Of a DNA stretch of 27,923 nucleotides, positions 1 through 8,052 are shown piece after piece. The number at the start of each line of letters is the position of its first letter. Within the stretch, counting starts at the first letter, position 1. The position numbers were made by a program, and so were the translations under genes. The notes under the pieces were generated by a model. The model was given only the letters and a program-made list of their open reading frames with translations, was not told the origin of the DNA and made no database searches. This stretch comes from Anaerolineaceae bacterium UBA4775 (GTDB taxonomy: Bacteria; Chloroflexota; Anaerolineae; Anaerolineales; Anaerolineaceae), in NCBI GenBank assembly GCA_002403205.1, contig DHHJ01000026.1, positions 1-27,923 on the forward strand, written 5' to 3'.

Positions 1-61
1 GACATTTTAACTTTGCCTTGACATGTCCAATCCTGTCTAATGAGATGGATTTGAATTCGGG

Positions 62-67
62 TATACT
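62..67 (+). promoter_or_regulatory. Possible -10 element for the mutase operon
   Basis: TATACT lies 36 nt before the preferred mutase ATG. No good -35 box sits at the usual distance. A TTGACA occurs further upstream at 18-23, but what follows it at standard spacing is a poor -10. If TATACT is used, transcription would begin near 74, which excludes the TTG at 67 as a start and favours ATG 103. Weak evidence. Confidence 0.25.
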
Positions 68-102
68 TGGGAAAAGTCGAGATTTGCAGGTATGAGGTGC
101 TT

Positions 103-1755
103 ATGTCATTGGATAAGGAAAACAAACGTTGGGAAAACGAAGTATACCGCCCCCTGGTAAAGCGCTTTCCAGAGCGTAAAGATGTTTTCACTACCTCCTC
201 TGGGATTGAACTGCCGCCGGTGATGCTGCCGTCTGAAAAGTTGGATTACCTGGCAGATTTGGGTTTCCCTGGGGAGTATCCTTTCACGCGGGGTGTTCAG
301 CCAACCATGTATCGGGGCAGATTCTGGACCATGCGTCAGTACGCCGGTTATGCGACGGCTGAAGAATCGAATGCGCGCTACCGTTACCTGCTGGAGCAGG
401 GGCAAACCGGGCTATCCGTGGCCTTCGACCTGCCCACCCAGATCGGCTACGATGCTGACGATCCCATGGCCTTGGGCGAAGTCGGCAAGGTGGGCGTCTC
501 GATCTCGTCGGTGCGCGACATGGAGACCTTGTTCCGGGATATCCCATTGGATAAGGTTTCAACCAGTATGACCATCAATGCGCCGGCCGCGATTTTGCTG
601 GCATTTTACATTGCCGTAGCCAAAAAACAAGGCGTTCCGCTGAACAAGCTGCGGGGCACCATTCAAAATGATATCATCAAAGAATATGTGGCACGCGGTA
701 CCTATATTTTCCCACCCGAGCCTTCTATGCGCTTGATCACCGATGTATTCAAGTTCTGCAAAGACCAGGTTCCATCGTGGAACACGATCAGTGTTTCCGG
801 CTACCACATTCGAGAAGCAGGGTCAACTGCCGCTCAGGAGGTTGCATTTACACTAGCGAATGCAATAGCATATATCCAGGCCGCCATTGATGCCGGGCTG
901 GAAGTGGATGATTTCGCCAACCAGATTTCGTTCTTCTTCAATGCGCATAATCACTTCCTGGAAGAGATTGCAAAATTCCGAGCGGCCAGGCGGCTGTATG
1001 CCCGGATCATGAAGTCACGCTTTGGCGCCCAGGATGAGAAATCCTGCCGAATGCGGTTCCATACCCAAACAGCAGGCTCGACCCTGACCGCCCAGCAGCC
1101 TGAGAACAATGTGGTCAGGGTAACCCTTCAAGCATTGGCGGCGGTGCTGGGTGGCACCCAATCACTGCATACCAATAGCATGGATGAAGCCCTGTGGCTG
1201 CCGACGGAAAAGTCTGTCCAGGTAGCACTGCGTACCCAGCAGATCATTGCGCACGAATCGGGGGTGGCGGACAGTGTCGACCCTTTGGCCGGCTCATATG
1301 TGATTGAAGCCCTCACTGATCAGATCGAAGCGATTGCCAGTGAATATATTGATAAGATCGATGCGCTGGGCGGTGCCTTACAGGCCATCAACAGCGGGTT
1401 TATGCAAAATGAGATCCTGGAGGCTGCTTACCAGGCACAGCGTGCGATAGAGAGAGGCGACCAGATTGTTGTCGGTTTGAATGAATTCCAGGTGGAAGAG
1501 TCGATTGAGCTGGAATCCCTCTCGGTTGATCCCCAGGTTGAAGAGAATCAACACCAGCAGTTGGCTGAGCTGCGTGCTGCGCGGGATAACGATCAGGTCG
1601 CAACGCTGCTGGGTGAACTCGAGGAGGCCGCCCGCAGTGAAGGACCACTGATGCCGCTGTTCATCCGCTGTGCTGAAGCCGAAGTTACCCTGGGTGAGAT
1701 CTGCGGCGTGTTGCGGGATGTGTGGGGGCAGTACCGGCCGCCAACTTTCATCTGA
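103..1755 (+). CDS. Methylmalonyl-CoA mutase, large (substrate-binding) subunit
   Basis: Catalytic TIM-barrel subunit of the B12-dependent mutase that interconverts (R)-methylmalonyl-CoA and succinyl-CoA in propionate metabolism. The 550-residue product shows the family signatures TMRQYAGY, the SVAFDLPTQIGYD stretch, RGTIQNDIIKEY, SVSGYHIREAGST and QTAGSTLTAQQPENN, and ends in the typical YRPPTFI tail. It has no C-terminal cobalamin-binding domain, so it belongs to the split type, in which a separate protein of about 140 residues binds B12. That partner is not in this window. An in-frame TTG at 67 would add 12 residues. I prefer ATG 103, which has AGG at 95-97, a possible -10 box overlapping codon 67, and a better match to the family N-terminus. 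The epimerase follows after 16 nt, supporting a shared propionate/methylmalonyl role. Confidence 0.95.
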   Translation: MSLDKENKRWENEVYRPLVKRFPERKDVFTTSSGIELPPVMLPSEKLDYLADLGFPGEYPFTRGVQPTMYRGRFWTMRQYAGYATAEESNARYRYLLEQGQTGLSVAFDLPTQIGYDADDPMALGEVGKVGVSISSVRDMETLFRDIPLDKVSTSMTINAPAAILLAFYIAVAKKQGVPLNKLRGTIQNDIIKEYVARGTYIFPPEPSMRLITDVFKFCKDQVPSWNTISVSGYHIREAGSTAAQEVAFTLANAIAYIQAAIDAGLEVDDFANQISFFFNAHNHFLEEIAKFRAARRLYARIMKSRFGAQDEKSCRMRFHTQTAGSTLTAQQPENNVVRVTLQALAAVLGGTQSLHTNSMDEALWLPTEKSVQVALRTQQIIAHESGVADSVDPLAGSYVIEALTDQIEAIASEYIDKIDALGGALQAINSGFMQNEILEAAYQAQRAIERGDQIVVGLNEFQVEESIELESLSVDPQVEENQHQQLAELRAARDNDQVATLLGELEEAARSEGPLMPLFIRCAEAEVTLGEICGVLRDVWGQYRPPTFI

Positions 1756-1771
1756 TCTGGAAAGGAAACCC

Positions 1772-2179
1772 ATGTCGAATATTAAGAAGATCAACCATGT
1801 TGCCATTGTTGTGGCAGATATCGAGCAGGCCCTGGGATTCTGGCGTGATCAGCTGGGGTTGCCCCTCGAGCACATTGAAGAAGTGCCCTCCCAGTCCTCA
1901 AAAGTAGCCTTCCTGCCAGTCGGTGAAGGTGAGGTTGAACTGGTTCAGCCAACGAATCCTGAAACCGGGCTTGGTAAGTATCTCGAAAAACGCGGGGAGG
2001 GTATGCATCACCTGTGTGTTGAGGTGAATGATATCGAAGGCATGCTCAAGTTGCTCAAAGCCAAAGGTGTGAGGATGATTGACGAAGACCCACACGACCT
2101 GCCAGGCCGCCGCATGGCCTTCATCCACCCGAAATCGGCCAATGGCGTGCTGGTTGAGTTGTACGAATTGGTTGATTAA
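1772..2179 (+). CDS. mce: Methylmalonyl-CoA epimerase
   Basis: Racemises (S)- and (R)-methylmalonyl-CoA, feeding the mutase encoded just upstream. The 135-residue product is a single glyoxalase/VOC-fold protein of normal length, beginning MSNIKKINHVAIVV. Likely metal ligands by family pattern are His9 (NHVAIV), Gln59 (VELVQP), one of His79/His80 (EGMHHLCVEV) and Glu129 (LVELYE). The ATG at 1772 is preceded by GGAAAGGAAA. A longer in-frame reading back to 1670 would overlap the mutase and add residues unlike the family. The 16-nt gap to the mutase stop indicates co-transcription. Another VOC function such as lactoylglutathione lyase is possible from the fold alone, but the neighbouring mutase makes the epimerase call strong. 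Confidence 0.93.
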   Translation: MSNIKKINHVAIVVADIEQALGFWRDQLGLPLEHIEEVPSQSSKVAFLPVGEGEVELVQPTNPETGLGKYLEKRGEGMHHLCVEVNDIEGMLKLLKAKGVRMIDEDPHDLPGRRMAFIHPKSANGVLVELYELVD

Positions 2180-2210
2180 TCGAATTTACCCTTAACAAAG
2201 AAAGGCGCTC

Positions 2211-2729
2211 ATGTCAAAAGATAAACAACGCTGGCCCCATCCCCCTGAGATGGTGATTGACCCCGCAAAAACCTACCAGGCGTTGATCCACACTGAAAAG
2301 GGCGATATCACCGTGGATCTATTCGCCGACAAGACCCCCAGGACGGTGAACAATTTTGTGTTTCTCTCTAACGCTGGATTTTATGACGAGGTGATCTTCC
2401 ACCGCGTGATCGACGACTTCATGGCCCAAACGGGTGATCCGACCGGCACAGGCCGCGGCGGACCGGGGTATGCCTTTGCAGATGAATTTCACAAAGACCT
2501 CAGGCACGATAAGCCCGGAATCCTGTCGATGGCCAACGCCGGCCCGAACACGAACGGTTCGCAATTCTTCATCACCCATGTCCCGACGCCCTGGTTGGAT
2601 GGAAAGCACAGCGTGTTCGGTGAGGTGGTGGCTGGCATGGACGTTTTGCTGTCGATCCCGGCGCGGGACCCGATGCGCCCGGAATACCCGGGTGTGAAGA
2701 TCACCTCGGTGGAGATTCTTGAAGCGTAG
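2211..2729 (+). CDS. Cyclophilin-type peptidyl-prolyl cis-trans isomerase
   Basis: Catalyses cis/trans isomerisation of X-Pro peptide bonds during protein folding. The 172-residue product carries the cyclophilin core: FHRVI with catalytic Arg65, FMAQTGD at 70-76, GSQFFIT near 116-122, and a WLDGKHSVFG stretch that includes the usual tryptophan. No signal peptide or membrane segment is visible, so it should act in the cytoplasm. ATG 2211 has GAAAGG upstream. It follows the epimerase by 31 nt and is probably the last gene of the mutase unit, because the next gene is convergent and a hairpin lies between them. A link with methylmalonyl metabolism is not expected. Confidence 0.95.
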   Translation: MSKDKQRWPHPPEMVIDPAKTYQALIHTEKGDITVDLFADKTPRTVNNFVFLSNAGFYDEVIFHRVIDDFMAQTGDPTGTGRGGPGYAFADEFHKDLRHDKPGILSMANAGPNTNGSQFFITHVPTPWLDGKHSVFGEVVAGMDVLLSIPARDPMRPEYPGVKITSVEILEA

Positions 2730-2753
2730 TTAAGTCTAGACAGGTAACCGAAG

Positions 2754-2774
2754 CACCACAAGCCAGGTGTGGTG
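2754..2774. terminator. Candidate bidirectional terminator hairpin
   Basis: CACCACA (2754-2760) and TGTGGTG (2768-2774) form a perfect 7-bp stem with a 7-nt loop, placed exactly between the convergent cyclophilin and M24 peptidase genes. Only three T residues follow on the plus strand and the T-run on the minus strand is poor, so termination efficiency is uncertain. Confidence 0.45.
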
Positions 2775-2775
2775 T

Positions 2776-3963
2776 TTAGATCAGGATCAATTTGGTTTGA
2801 GGCGGTGAAAGGTACTGCGCGCTGGACTTGGTCACAAGTATATCTTCTTCCAGACCGATATAGCCATACCCCGGCACCATCAACCCCGGTTCAATGGTAT
2901 AGACTTGCCCGGTTTCGATGGGCATGAAAGGGGTTTTCCCGTAGCGCGCCCAGGCTGGACCCAACAATGCGCCGCCATCATGCGCCAGTCGGCCTAACTG
3001 GTGCCCGGTGGCGTATTTGTATTCCGGGTAGCCTGCTTCTGTGATCACCCTGCGTGCGGCACGGTCCACCTCAATGCCCGGTAACCCAGGCTGGATGGCA
3101 TCGTAGGCCGCCTGGATGGCTCGAACGACCGTTGCGAAGCCTTTGCGGACGGGTTCGGGCGGTTGAGTCTCGCCGGGTTTGAGGAAATACACTATGCGCT
3201 GGATATCGGCGCAATATCCATCCTGTTTGATACCAAAGTCAAAATGGAGCAGGTGCCCGGGTTGGATCACCAGGTCTGTGGGGGCGTTGTGCCCAACCGG
3301 GGAATCAGGCCCGGTGTTGACGGCGGGGTTGTTGGTTTTCGGCCAGGCGTAATCCAGGCCACGCTGCTCGACCTCTGCCTGCATCCGTTCTGCCACCTCG
3401 ATTTCGCGCAGGCCGGGTTTGATCCAAGCGAAGGCTGATTTGAACACCTCCAAGGTGCTGGCTATGGCTGCCTGGATGCGTTCAACTTCGGTCTTGCTTT
3501 TGCGGCCCCGCAGCGCGCTGATGACCTGCTCGGCAGAGATGAGCTGATCTGCAAAGGGTGTTTCTGCCAGTAGGTGCTTGAGCTTGAGATACAGACCGTG
3601 GGTCAGACCGTCTGCCAGCACATCATCCTCTGAGTAGTTGACCGCAATCCTGGCCGGGTTGATCCGTTCGAGCTCCTGCAAGAGGCTCGGTTTGATGTCC
3701 TCGTCGTAAGGGATCACCCTGTCATACGCGGTGGTTTGGCGGGCAGTCTCAGCTTCGAAGCGGCCAAGGATGGCCAATTTCTCGCCATTCGGGGTAAACA
3801 GGAGTGCGCTTTGCCACGTTAGGCCCATCTCCCCGTAAATCAGCGGAAGAATGGGGTCACCTGCTGCACTCGTCTCACGAACGAAGACCAGCCAAAGATC
3901 CAGTTGCTGTTCTTTGAGGATGTTTGAAACCTGGTCCGTTTTTTCGATAACGATGGGGTTCAT
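2776..3963 (-). CDS. M24 family metallopeptidase (Xaa-Pro aminopeptidase-like)
   Basis: Predicted dinuclear-metal peptidase of the creatinase/aminopeptidase P fold, probably cleaving short peptides with proline at the second position. The 395-residue product has an N-terminal creatinase-like domain (about 1-150) and a C-terminal pita-bread domain. Metal ligands by pattern are Asp242 (LLHFDFGIK), Asp253 (YCADIQR), a His in the GHQLGRLAHDG segment (His321 or His328), Glu358 (YTIEPGLM) and a Glu of the 372-373 pair (GLEEDILV). No signal peptide is seen, so it is cytoplasmic. The ATG is preceded by AGGAG on the coding strand. It lies 56 nt downstream of the pyroglutamyl peptidase gene, which suggests a peptide-scavenging unit. 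Dipeptidase or creatinase-like activity cannot be excluded. Confidence 0.88.
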   Translation of the reverse strand: MNPIVIEKTDQVSNILKEQQLDLWLVFVRETSAAGDPILPLIYGEMGLTWQSALLFTPNGEKLAILGRFEAETARQTTAYDRVIPYDEDIKPSLLQELERINPARIAVNYSEDDVLADGLTHGLYLKLKHLLAETPFADQLISAEQVISALRGRKSKTEVERIQAAIASTLEVFKSAFAWIKPGLREIEVAERMQAEVEQRGLDYAWPKTNNPAVNTGPDSPVGHNAPTDLVIQPGHLLHFDFGIKQDGYCADIQRIVYFLKPGETQPPEPVRKGFATVVRAIQAAYDAIQPGLPGIEVDRAARRVITEAGYPEYKYATGHQLGRLAHDGGALLGPAWARYGKTPFMPIETGQVYTIEPGLMVPGYGYIGLEEDILVTKSSAQYLSPPQTKLILI

Positions 3964-4019
3964 GGTGCTCCTGTTGGTGACTTAAGGATCATGTTGTTGG
4001 AACGAAGGCAGGCCTGGCC

Positions 4020-4640
4020 TTACGTGTTGGCAGGCGAACCCAATATTTCGATCATCAGAAATGCCGCGGCGAGGATCTTTTCAAGTCCTATGGAAGGAAT
4101 GGGTTGTTTTGAATTCGCCGCCTGTTCGGGCAATGCCGGCAGATGGACGAATCCAGCGGGTATTGCCGTTTTGTGCTGCGCCAGGGTGTCCATGAGGGTA
4201 TAAAACACCTGGTTGCACAGGTAGGCACCGGCAGACAGGGAGGCTTCTGCGGGAATCCCGGCCGAGTTGAGCGCTGTTAACATCCGGTCGAGAGGCAGGG
4301 TGCTGAAATACGCTGCCGGCCCGTCTTCGCAAATAAGCTTGTGCTGAATTGTCTCACCGGCATTGTCGGGAATGGAAAAATCCAGCCAGTTGAGCGCAAC
4401 TCGTTCAAGGCTGACCTTCGCCCGGCCAGCCGCCAAGCCAAAGGCGATCACCCCGTCTGGCTTGTGGGTCTCGAGAAGCTTAACCATCTGGGCTGGCGCC
4501 AGTGCGGCGTGCACTGGCAGGATGGCTTTGACCAAGGTGATACCGAGATAGGCATCGGGCAGTGTTTTGATGAGCACCTGGCTGGGGTTGGTGTGGTGTT
4601 CGCCAAAGGGCTCAAAACCGGTGATCAACAGTTTCATCAT
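4020..4640 (-). CDS. pcp: Pyroglutamyl-peptidase I (C15 family)
   Basis: Removes N-terminal pyroglutamate (5-oxoproline) from peptides. The product has 206 residues, close to the usual 205-215. The N-terminal LLITGFEPFGEHHTNPS stretch is typical. The catalytic triad is visible as Glu79 (VSLERVALN), Cys142 (GAYLCNQVFY) and His166 (FVHLPALPEQ). Two successive ATG codons (4640 and 4637) could serve as start. The gene begins inside the last 29 nt of the upstream DUF309 gene in another frame, so translational coupling is likely. With the M24 peptidase downstream, the unit joins two enzymes that remove residues from difficult N-termini (pyroglutamate and X-Pro). Confidence 0.93.
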   Translation of the reverse strand: MMKLLITGFEPFGEHHTNPSQVLIKTLPDAYLGITLVKAILPVHAALAPAQMVKLLETHKPDGVIAFGLAAGRAKVSLERVALNWLDFSIPDNAGETIQHKLICEDGPAAYFSTLPLDRMLTALNSAGIPAEASLSAGAYLCNQVFYTLMDTLAQHKTAIPAGFVHLPALPEQAANSKQPIPSIGLEKILAAAFLMIEILGSPANT

Positions 4641-5016
4641 AATATTCCTGCCTGTCGATGGGTGTAATGGGATGATCCCATTGCTTTAGGATCATATCTG
4701 GTGGTTGACCGTTATCGATACTGGCAATAAGCATGTGTATTCTGGATTTAATCTCAGCCGTGTCGAGGCCCAGGTAGGGTGAGGGAAAATCATGCAGCCA
4801 ATGCAGCGCACGGGTGAAGAATTTTCTTGCCGCGCGAGGGCGATTTTGGGTCAGGCGGAAAAAGCCGCCACTGAGGTGCAGCAGTGCCCGATAGAACTCA
4901 CGGGAATCTTTTTCTGTTGCCCGCCAGGCGTCTTCAAAGTGTTCGTGTGCTGCATAATAATTGCCCTGGTTGAAGGCTTGCAACCCCACGATGACGGTTT
5001 TGGGTAGTTGGCTCAT
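4612..5016 (-). CDS. DUF309 domain protein
   Basis: A 134-residue protein of unknown function. The N-terminal half contains the DUF309 signature: FNQGNYYAAHEHFEDAW at about 15-31, followed by a second helix pair with REFYRALLHLSGGFF. Family members are small all-helical proteins. The conserved His/Glu in the AHEHFE segment suggests a possible metal or active site, but no reaction is established. ATG 5016 has AAGGA on the coding strand at good spacing. It is first in the minus-strand unit, about 20 nt downstream of a predicted transcription start, and overlaps the pcp start by 29 nt. Confidence 0.85.
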   Translation of the reverse strand: MSQLPKTVIVGLQAFNQGNYYAAHEHFEDAWRATEKDSREFYRALLHLSGGFFRLTQNRPRAARKFFTRALHWLHDFPSPYLGLDTAEIKSRIHMLIASIDNGQPPDMILKQWDHPITPIDRQEYYDETVDHRF

Positions 5017-5042
5017 GGTCCTTGCCCTGGTGTGGTGATTTG

Positions 5043-5051
5043 ATTATAGCA
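5043..5051 (-). promoter_or_regulatory. Extended -10 promoter for the minus-strand peptidase unit
   Basis: On the minus strand the sequence reads TGCTATAAT (5051 down to 5043), a perfect TATAAT with the TGn extension. No convincing -35 hexamer lies 16-18 nt upstream, as is common for extended -10 promoters. Transcription would begin near 5036, about 20 nt before the DUF309 ATG. Confidence 0.6.
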
Positions 5052-5081
5052 TCGGGTGCCACAAGATGAAGGGTAAATCAA

Positions 5082-5096
5082 CCTCGAAATACGAGG
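5082..5096. promoter_or_regulatory. Dyad between divergent promoters (possible operator)
   Basis: CCTCG, a 5-nt AAATA spacer and CGAGG form a 15-bp inverted repeat located roughly midway between the two divergent -10 boxes (5043-5048 and 5139-5144). Its position suits a regulator that acts on one or both promoters. No regulator gene is encoded in the window. It could also occur by chance. Confidence 0.35.
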
Positions 5097-5135
5097 GGAT
5101 CAGGTGGTATTTCTGTCTTTCATAAACATGCCTTG

Positions 5136-5144
5136 TGCTATAAT
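5136..5144 (+). promoter_or_regulatory. Extended -10 promoter for the long F420/Mo-hydroxylase operon
   Basis: TGCTATAAT, identical to the element on the opposite strand 90 bp away. A weak TCTTTC (5116-5121) is 17 nt upstream. Transcription would begin near 5151, leaving about 46 nt of leader before the aminohydrolase ATG. This is too short for a molybdenum-cofactor riboswitch, and none is visible. Confidence 0.6.
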
Positions 5145-5196
5145 TTTTTAACCTTTAAAAGAGGATGTTTTTATCAATACCACATGAGAGGATGAA

Positions 5197-6555
5197 ATGT
5201 TAATCGTCAATGGAAAACTGATTACCTGGGGAGCCGAGAATAAAATCTTGCCGGATGGATGGGGTTTGTTGATCCGAGAGGGTGTGATTGAGAAGATCGC
5301 ACTCCAGGACGAACTGATACGTGATTACCCGGCTGAAGAGCGCCTGGATGCTGAAGGACAATATGTCATGCCCGGGAATATCTGCGCGCATACGCATTTT
5401 TATGGTGCCTTTTCACGCGCTTTGGGCATCCCTGGCGATGCGCCATTCAATTTCACACAGATTTTGGATAAATTGTGGTGGAACCTCGATAAGGCCCTCG
5501 ATGAGGATGGTGTGCGTTATTCCGCGCTGGTATGCCTGGTGGATGCGGTTAAGCATGGCACCACAACGTTGATTGACCATCATGCATCCCCGAACGCAAT
5601 CGACGGCTCATTGGATATTATCGCAGAGACGATCAACCAGGCTGGGTTACGAGCCTCCCTGTGCTATGAGGTTACAGACCGGGATGGGGCTGAAAAAGCC
5701 GAGCAGGGCTTACAGGAAAACCTGCGCTTCATTAAACGGATTGAGAAGAAAGACCCACAGGACACCAACCTGAGGGCGCATTTTGGGCTGCATGCCAGCC
5801 TGACCCTTTCAGATGAGACCCTGGCCCGGGCGAATGAGCTTTGCCCTGAAGGTATTGGGTTTCACATCCATGCAGCGGAAGGTGTTGCCGACCAGGTTTA
5901 TAGCCTCGAGACATCCGGGAAGCGCGTGGTGCATCGGCTAGATCAGTTCGGCATTTTACGGCCTGAAACAATCCTGGCCCATGGGGTTCACCTGGATGAA
6001 GGTGAGATTGCCCGGCTGGCAGAAACCCAAACCTGGCTCACGCATCAACCCCGCTCAAACATGAACAACGCCGTGGGTGTTGCACCGATTGAGGATATGC
6101 TTGCCGCCGGGATGCGAGTCGGCATGGGCAACGATGGCTTCTCGAACACGATGTGGCTGGAATGGAAAGAAGCCTACCTGCTGCACAAACTTGCTCATCG
6201 TGACCCGCGCCGGATGGGTGGGTATACCGTCACCCAGCTGGGTGTAGACAACAACGCTGAGCTGGTAACGGAATTGTTTGGCGGCTTACGAGTGGGCGAG
6301 ATTGTCGAAGGCGCAGCAGCGGATCTCATCTTTGTTGATTACCATCCCTTCACCCCACTGATGGCGGGCAACCTGCCCTGGCACATCCTGTTTGGGTTCC
6401 AGGAAAGCATGGTCACAGCGACGGTGGTGGCTGGCAAGCCGCTCATGTACCGCCGTGAATTGCTCACCCTTGACGAGGCTGCCATCGCCGCCAAGGCTAT
6501 GGCAATTTCCTCACAGATCTGGCAGCGGTTTGAAGACATCGCCACCAGCAAATAA
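5197..6555 (+). CDS. ssnA: SsnA-like amidohydrolase / aminohydrolase
   Basis: Predicted metal-dependent deaminase or hydrolase acting on a heterocycle, of the amidohydrolase superfamily. The 452-residue product has the small beta-domain at both ends and a TIM barrel with metal ligands His65 and His67 (CAHTHFYG), the GFHIHAAEG segment (His223 and/or His225, Glu228), His262 (LAHGVHL) and Asp313 (GNDGFS). The IPGDAPFNF loop and overall length match SsnA proteins, which in enterobacteria lie beside selenium-dependent xanthine dehydrogenase genes. ATG 5197 follows GAGAGG. It is the first gene of the operon, and the presence of YqeB/YqeC and two Mo hydroxylases downstream supports the SsnA reading. 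The substrate is unknown. Guanine-, chlorohydrolase- or atrazine-type relatives share the fold. Confidence 0.85.
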   Translation: MLIVNGKLITWGAENKILPDGWGLLIREGVIEKIALQDELIRDYPAEERLDAEGQYVMPGNICAHTHFYGAFSRALGIPGDAPFNFTQILDKLWWNLDKALDEDGVRYSALVCLVDAVKHGTTTLIDHHASPNAIDGSLDIIAETINQAGLRASLCYEVTDRDGAEKAEQGLQENLRFIKRIEKKDPQDTNLRAHFGLHASLTLSDETLARANELCPEGIGFHIHAAEGVADQVYSLETSGKRVVHRLDQFGILRPETILAHGVHLDEGEIARLAETQTWLTHQPRSNMNNAVGVAPIEDMLAAGMRVGMGNDGFSNTMWLEWKEAYLLHKLAHRDPRRMGGYTVTQLGVDNNAELVTELFGGLRVGEIVEGAAADLIFVDYHPFTPLMAGNLPWHILFGFQESMVTATVVAGKPLMYRRELLTLDEAAIAAKAMAISSQIWQRFEDIATSK

Positions 6556-6589
6556 CCTTTCAATTAACAGTAAATCCAAGGACTCGAAT

Positions 6590-7276
6590 ATGACTGAAAA
6601 CAACAAACAAAAATATTCACTCGGGATTGTCGGCGGAACCGGCAAAGAGGGCAAAGGGTTGGCCTACCGCTGGCTGAAAGCCGGTCACACCGTGATCATT
6701 GGATCACGGCAGCACGAAAAAGCCCAAAGGGCTGTGGAAGAGCTTTCTGAATTCATGGGGCATACCCCTGAAGGTTTGCAGGGGATGGAAAACCGTGCTG
6801 CAGTTGAAGCCTGCGATATTGCAGTGATCACCGTGCCTTATGCAGCCCATAAAGCCACCCTGGAAGATCTCAAGGATGCCTTGCAAGGCAAAATCGTGAT
6901 CGATGTCGTGGTCCCGATTATGCCGCCAAAGATATCGAAAGTACAGATGCCCGCAGCGGGCTCTGCAGCCCAAGAGGCGCAAGTGATCTTAGGGGATACC
7001 TGCCAGGTTGTGGACGCATTCCAAAATATTTCCCACGAACGGCTGATGGGACAGGGCGATACCGATTGTGATGTGCTGGTGTGCGGAAAAGGGAAAGCTG
7101 CCCGCGATGTGGTCTTGGGGCTGGTGGCGGATACCGGCTTAAAAGGCTGGGATGCAGGCCCGATAGAAAATGCAATGGTCGTGGAGGGGCTGACCTCGGT
7201 GTTGATAGGCCTGAACATGCAGCATAAAGTGCATGCTTCGGGTATTCGTATCACAGGTATTCCTGACCAGGTCTGA
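6590..7276 (+). CDS. npdG: NADPH-dependent F420 reductase
   Basis: Transfers hydride between NADPH and coenzyme F420. The 228-residue product starts with a Rossmann nucleotide-binding segment: LGIVGGTGKEGKGLAYRW at 11-28, then VIIGSR at 35-40, where the Ser-Arg pair fits NADP phosphate binding. Later it has AGSAAQEAQVIL and VVDAFQNIS, both typical of the F420:NADP oxidoreductase family. The ATG at 6590 has AAGGA 8 nt upstream. A longer frame back to 6392 overlaps the aminohydrolase gene and adds low-complexity residues, so I reject it. The gene ends 1 nt before cofE. In this operon it could supply F420H2 to the LLM oxidoreductase or return electrons to NADP. Confidence 0.93.
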   Translation: MTENNKQKYSLGIVGGTGKEGKGLAYRWLKAGHTVIIGSRQHEKAQRAVEELSEFMGHTPEGLQGMENRAAVEACDIAVITVPYAAHKATLEDLKDALQGKIVIDVVVPIMPPKISKVQMPAAGSAAQEAQVILGDTCQVVDAFQNISHERLMGQGDTDCDVLVCGKGKAARDVVLGLVADTGLKGWDAGPIENAMVVEGLTSVLIGLNMQHKVHASGIRITGIPDQV

Positions 7277-7277
7277 A

Positions 7278-8045
7278 ATGAGCCTGACACTTTATCCATT
7301 GGAGGGTCTTCCCCTGGTCTCGCCGGGGGATGACCTGGCTAAGCTGATTGCCGAAACGTTACCCAAAAATGGCTTAACGCTGCAGGATGGTGATGTGTTG
7401 GTGATTGCCCAAAAGATCGTGTCAAAGGCAGAAAACCGGCTGGTCAACCTCACAACCATCACACCATCAGAGGCCGCGCTGGATTATGCCCGCATCACCT
7501 TGAAAGACCCGCGGTTGGTTGAGCTGATCCTTTCAGAAAGCCGGGAAGTGGTGCGCGTTCGGAAGAACCTGATGATCGTCGAACACCGGTTGGGTTTTAT
7601 CAGCGCCAACGCCGGGATCGATCACTCGAATGTCTCCGGTCCTTGGGGTGAAGCAGCAGATTGGGTCTTGCTCCTGCCTCAAAATCCAGATAAATCTGCA
7701 GGACACATTCGAAAACAGCTTGAAAAACGGTTTGGCTGCCAGATCGGCGTTTTGATCATTGATTCGCATGGCCGTGCCTGGCGGATGGGGACGATCGGGA
7801 TGACCATCGGTCTGTCCGGTCTGCCGGGGTTGGTCGATCTACGCGGCCAGCCCGACCTGTTTGACTATCATCTGCGGATCACCCAGGTGGCCGCCAGTGA
7901 TGAGTTGGCCGCCGGTGCGTCATTGATGATGGGGCAGGCGCGCGAGGGCTTACCTGTGGTGCTGGCCAGAGGATTTCCTTACCCGCTGCGTGAGGCAAGC
8001 CTTTCGGAGTTGATCAGACCTAAAGATATGGATCTGTTCAGGTGA
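7278..8045 (+). CDS. cofE: F420-0:gamma-glutamyl ligase (coenzyme F420 synthesis)
   Basis: GTP-dependent ligase that adds the gamma-linked glutamate tail to F420-0. The 255-residue product shows VIAQKIVSKAE at 42-52, the GFISANAGIDHSNV stretch at 106-119, LPQNPDKSA, IDSHGRAWRMGTIGMTIG at 161-178, VDLRGQPD and the C-terminal MMGQAREGLPVVLARG. It has only the ligase domain, like archaeal CofE, and lacks the C-terminal nitroreductase-like domain of actinobacterial FbiB. ATG 7278 follows the npdG TGA with a single intervening base, implying coupled translation. An in-frame upstream start at 7233 lies inside npdG and is unlikely. Confidence 0.95.
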   Translation: MSLTLYPLEGLPLVSPGDDLAKLIAETLPKNGLTLQDGDVLVIAQKIVSKAENRLVNLTTITPSEAALDYARITLKDPRLVELILSESREVVRVRKNLMIVEHRLGFISANAGIDHSNVSGPWGEAADWVLLLPQNPDKSAGHIRKQLEKRFGCQIGVLIIDSHGRAWRMGTIGMTIGLSGLPGLVDLRGQPDLFDYHLRITQVAASDELAAGASLMMGQAREGLPVVLARGFPYPLREASLSELIRPKDMDLFR

Positions 8046-8052
8046 GGACGAG

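Noticed and set aside
4005..4021. Hairpin AAGGC-N7-GCCTT at the end of pcp
   Set aside because: Only a 5-bp stem with no T-run on the minus strand, and the downstream M24 gene appears to be in the same unit.
5151..5196. Molybdenum-cofactor riboswitch before the Mo-hydroxylase operon
   Set aside because: The predicted leader is only about 46 nt and shows no compatible stems.
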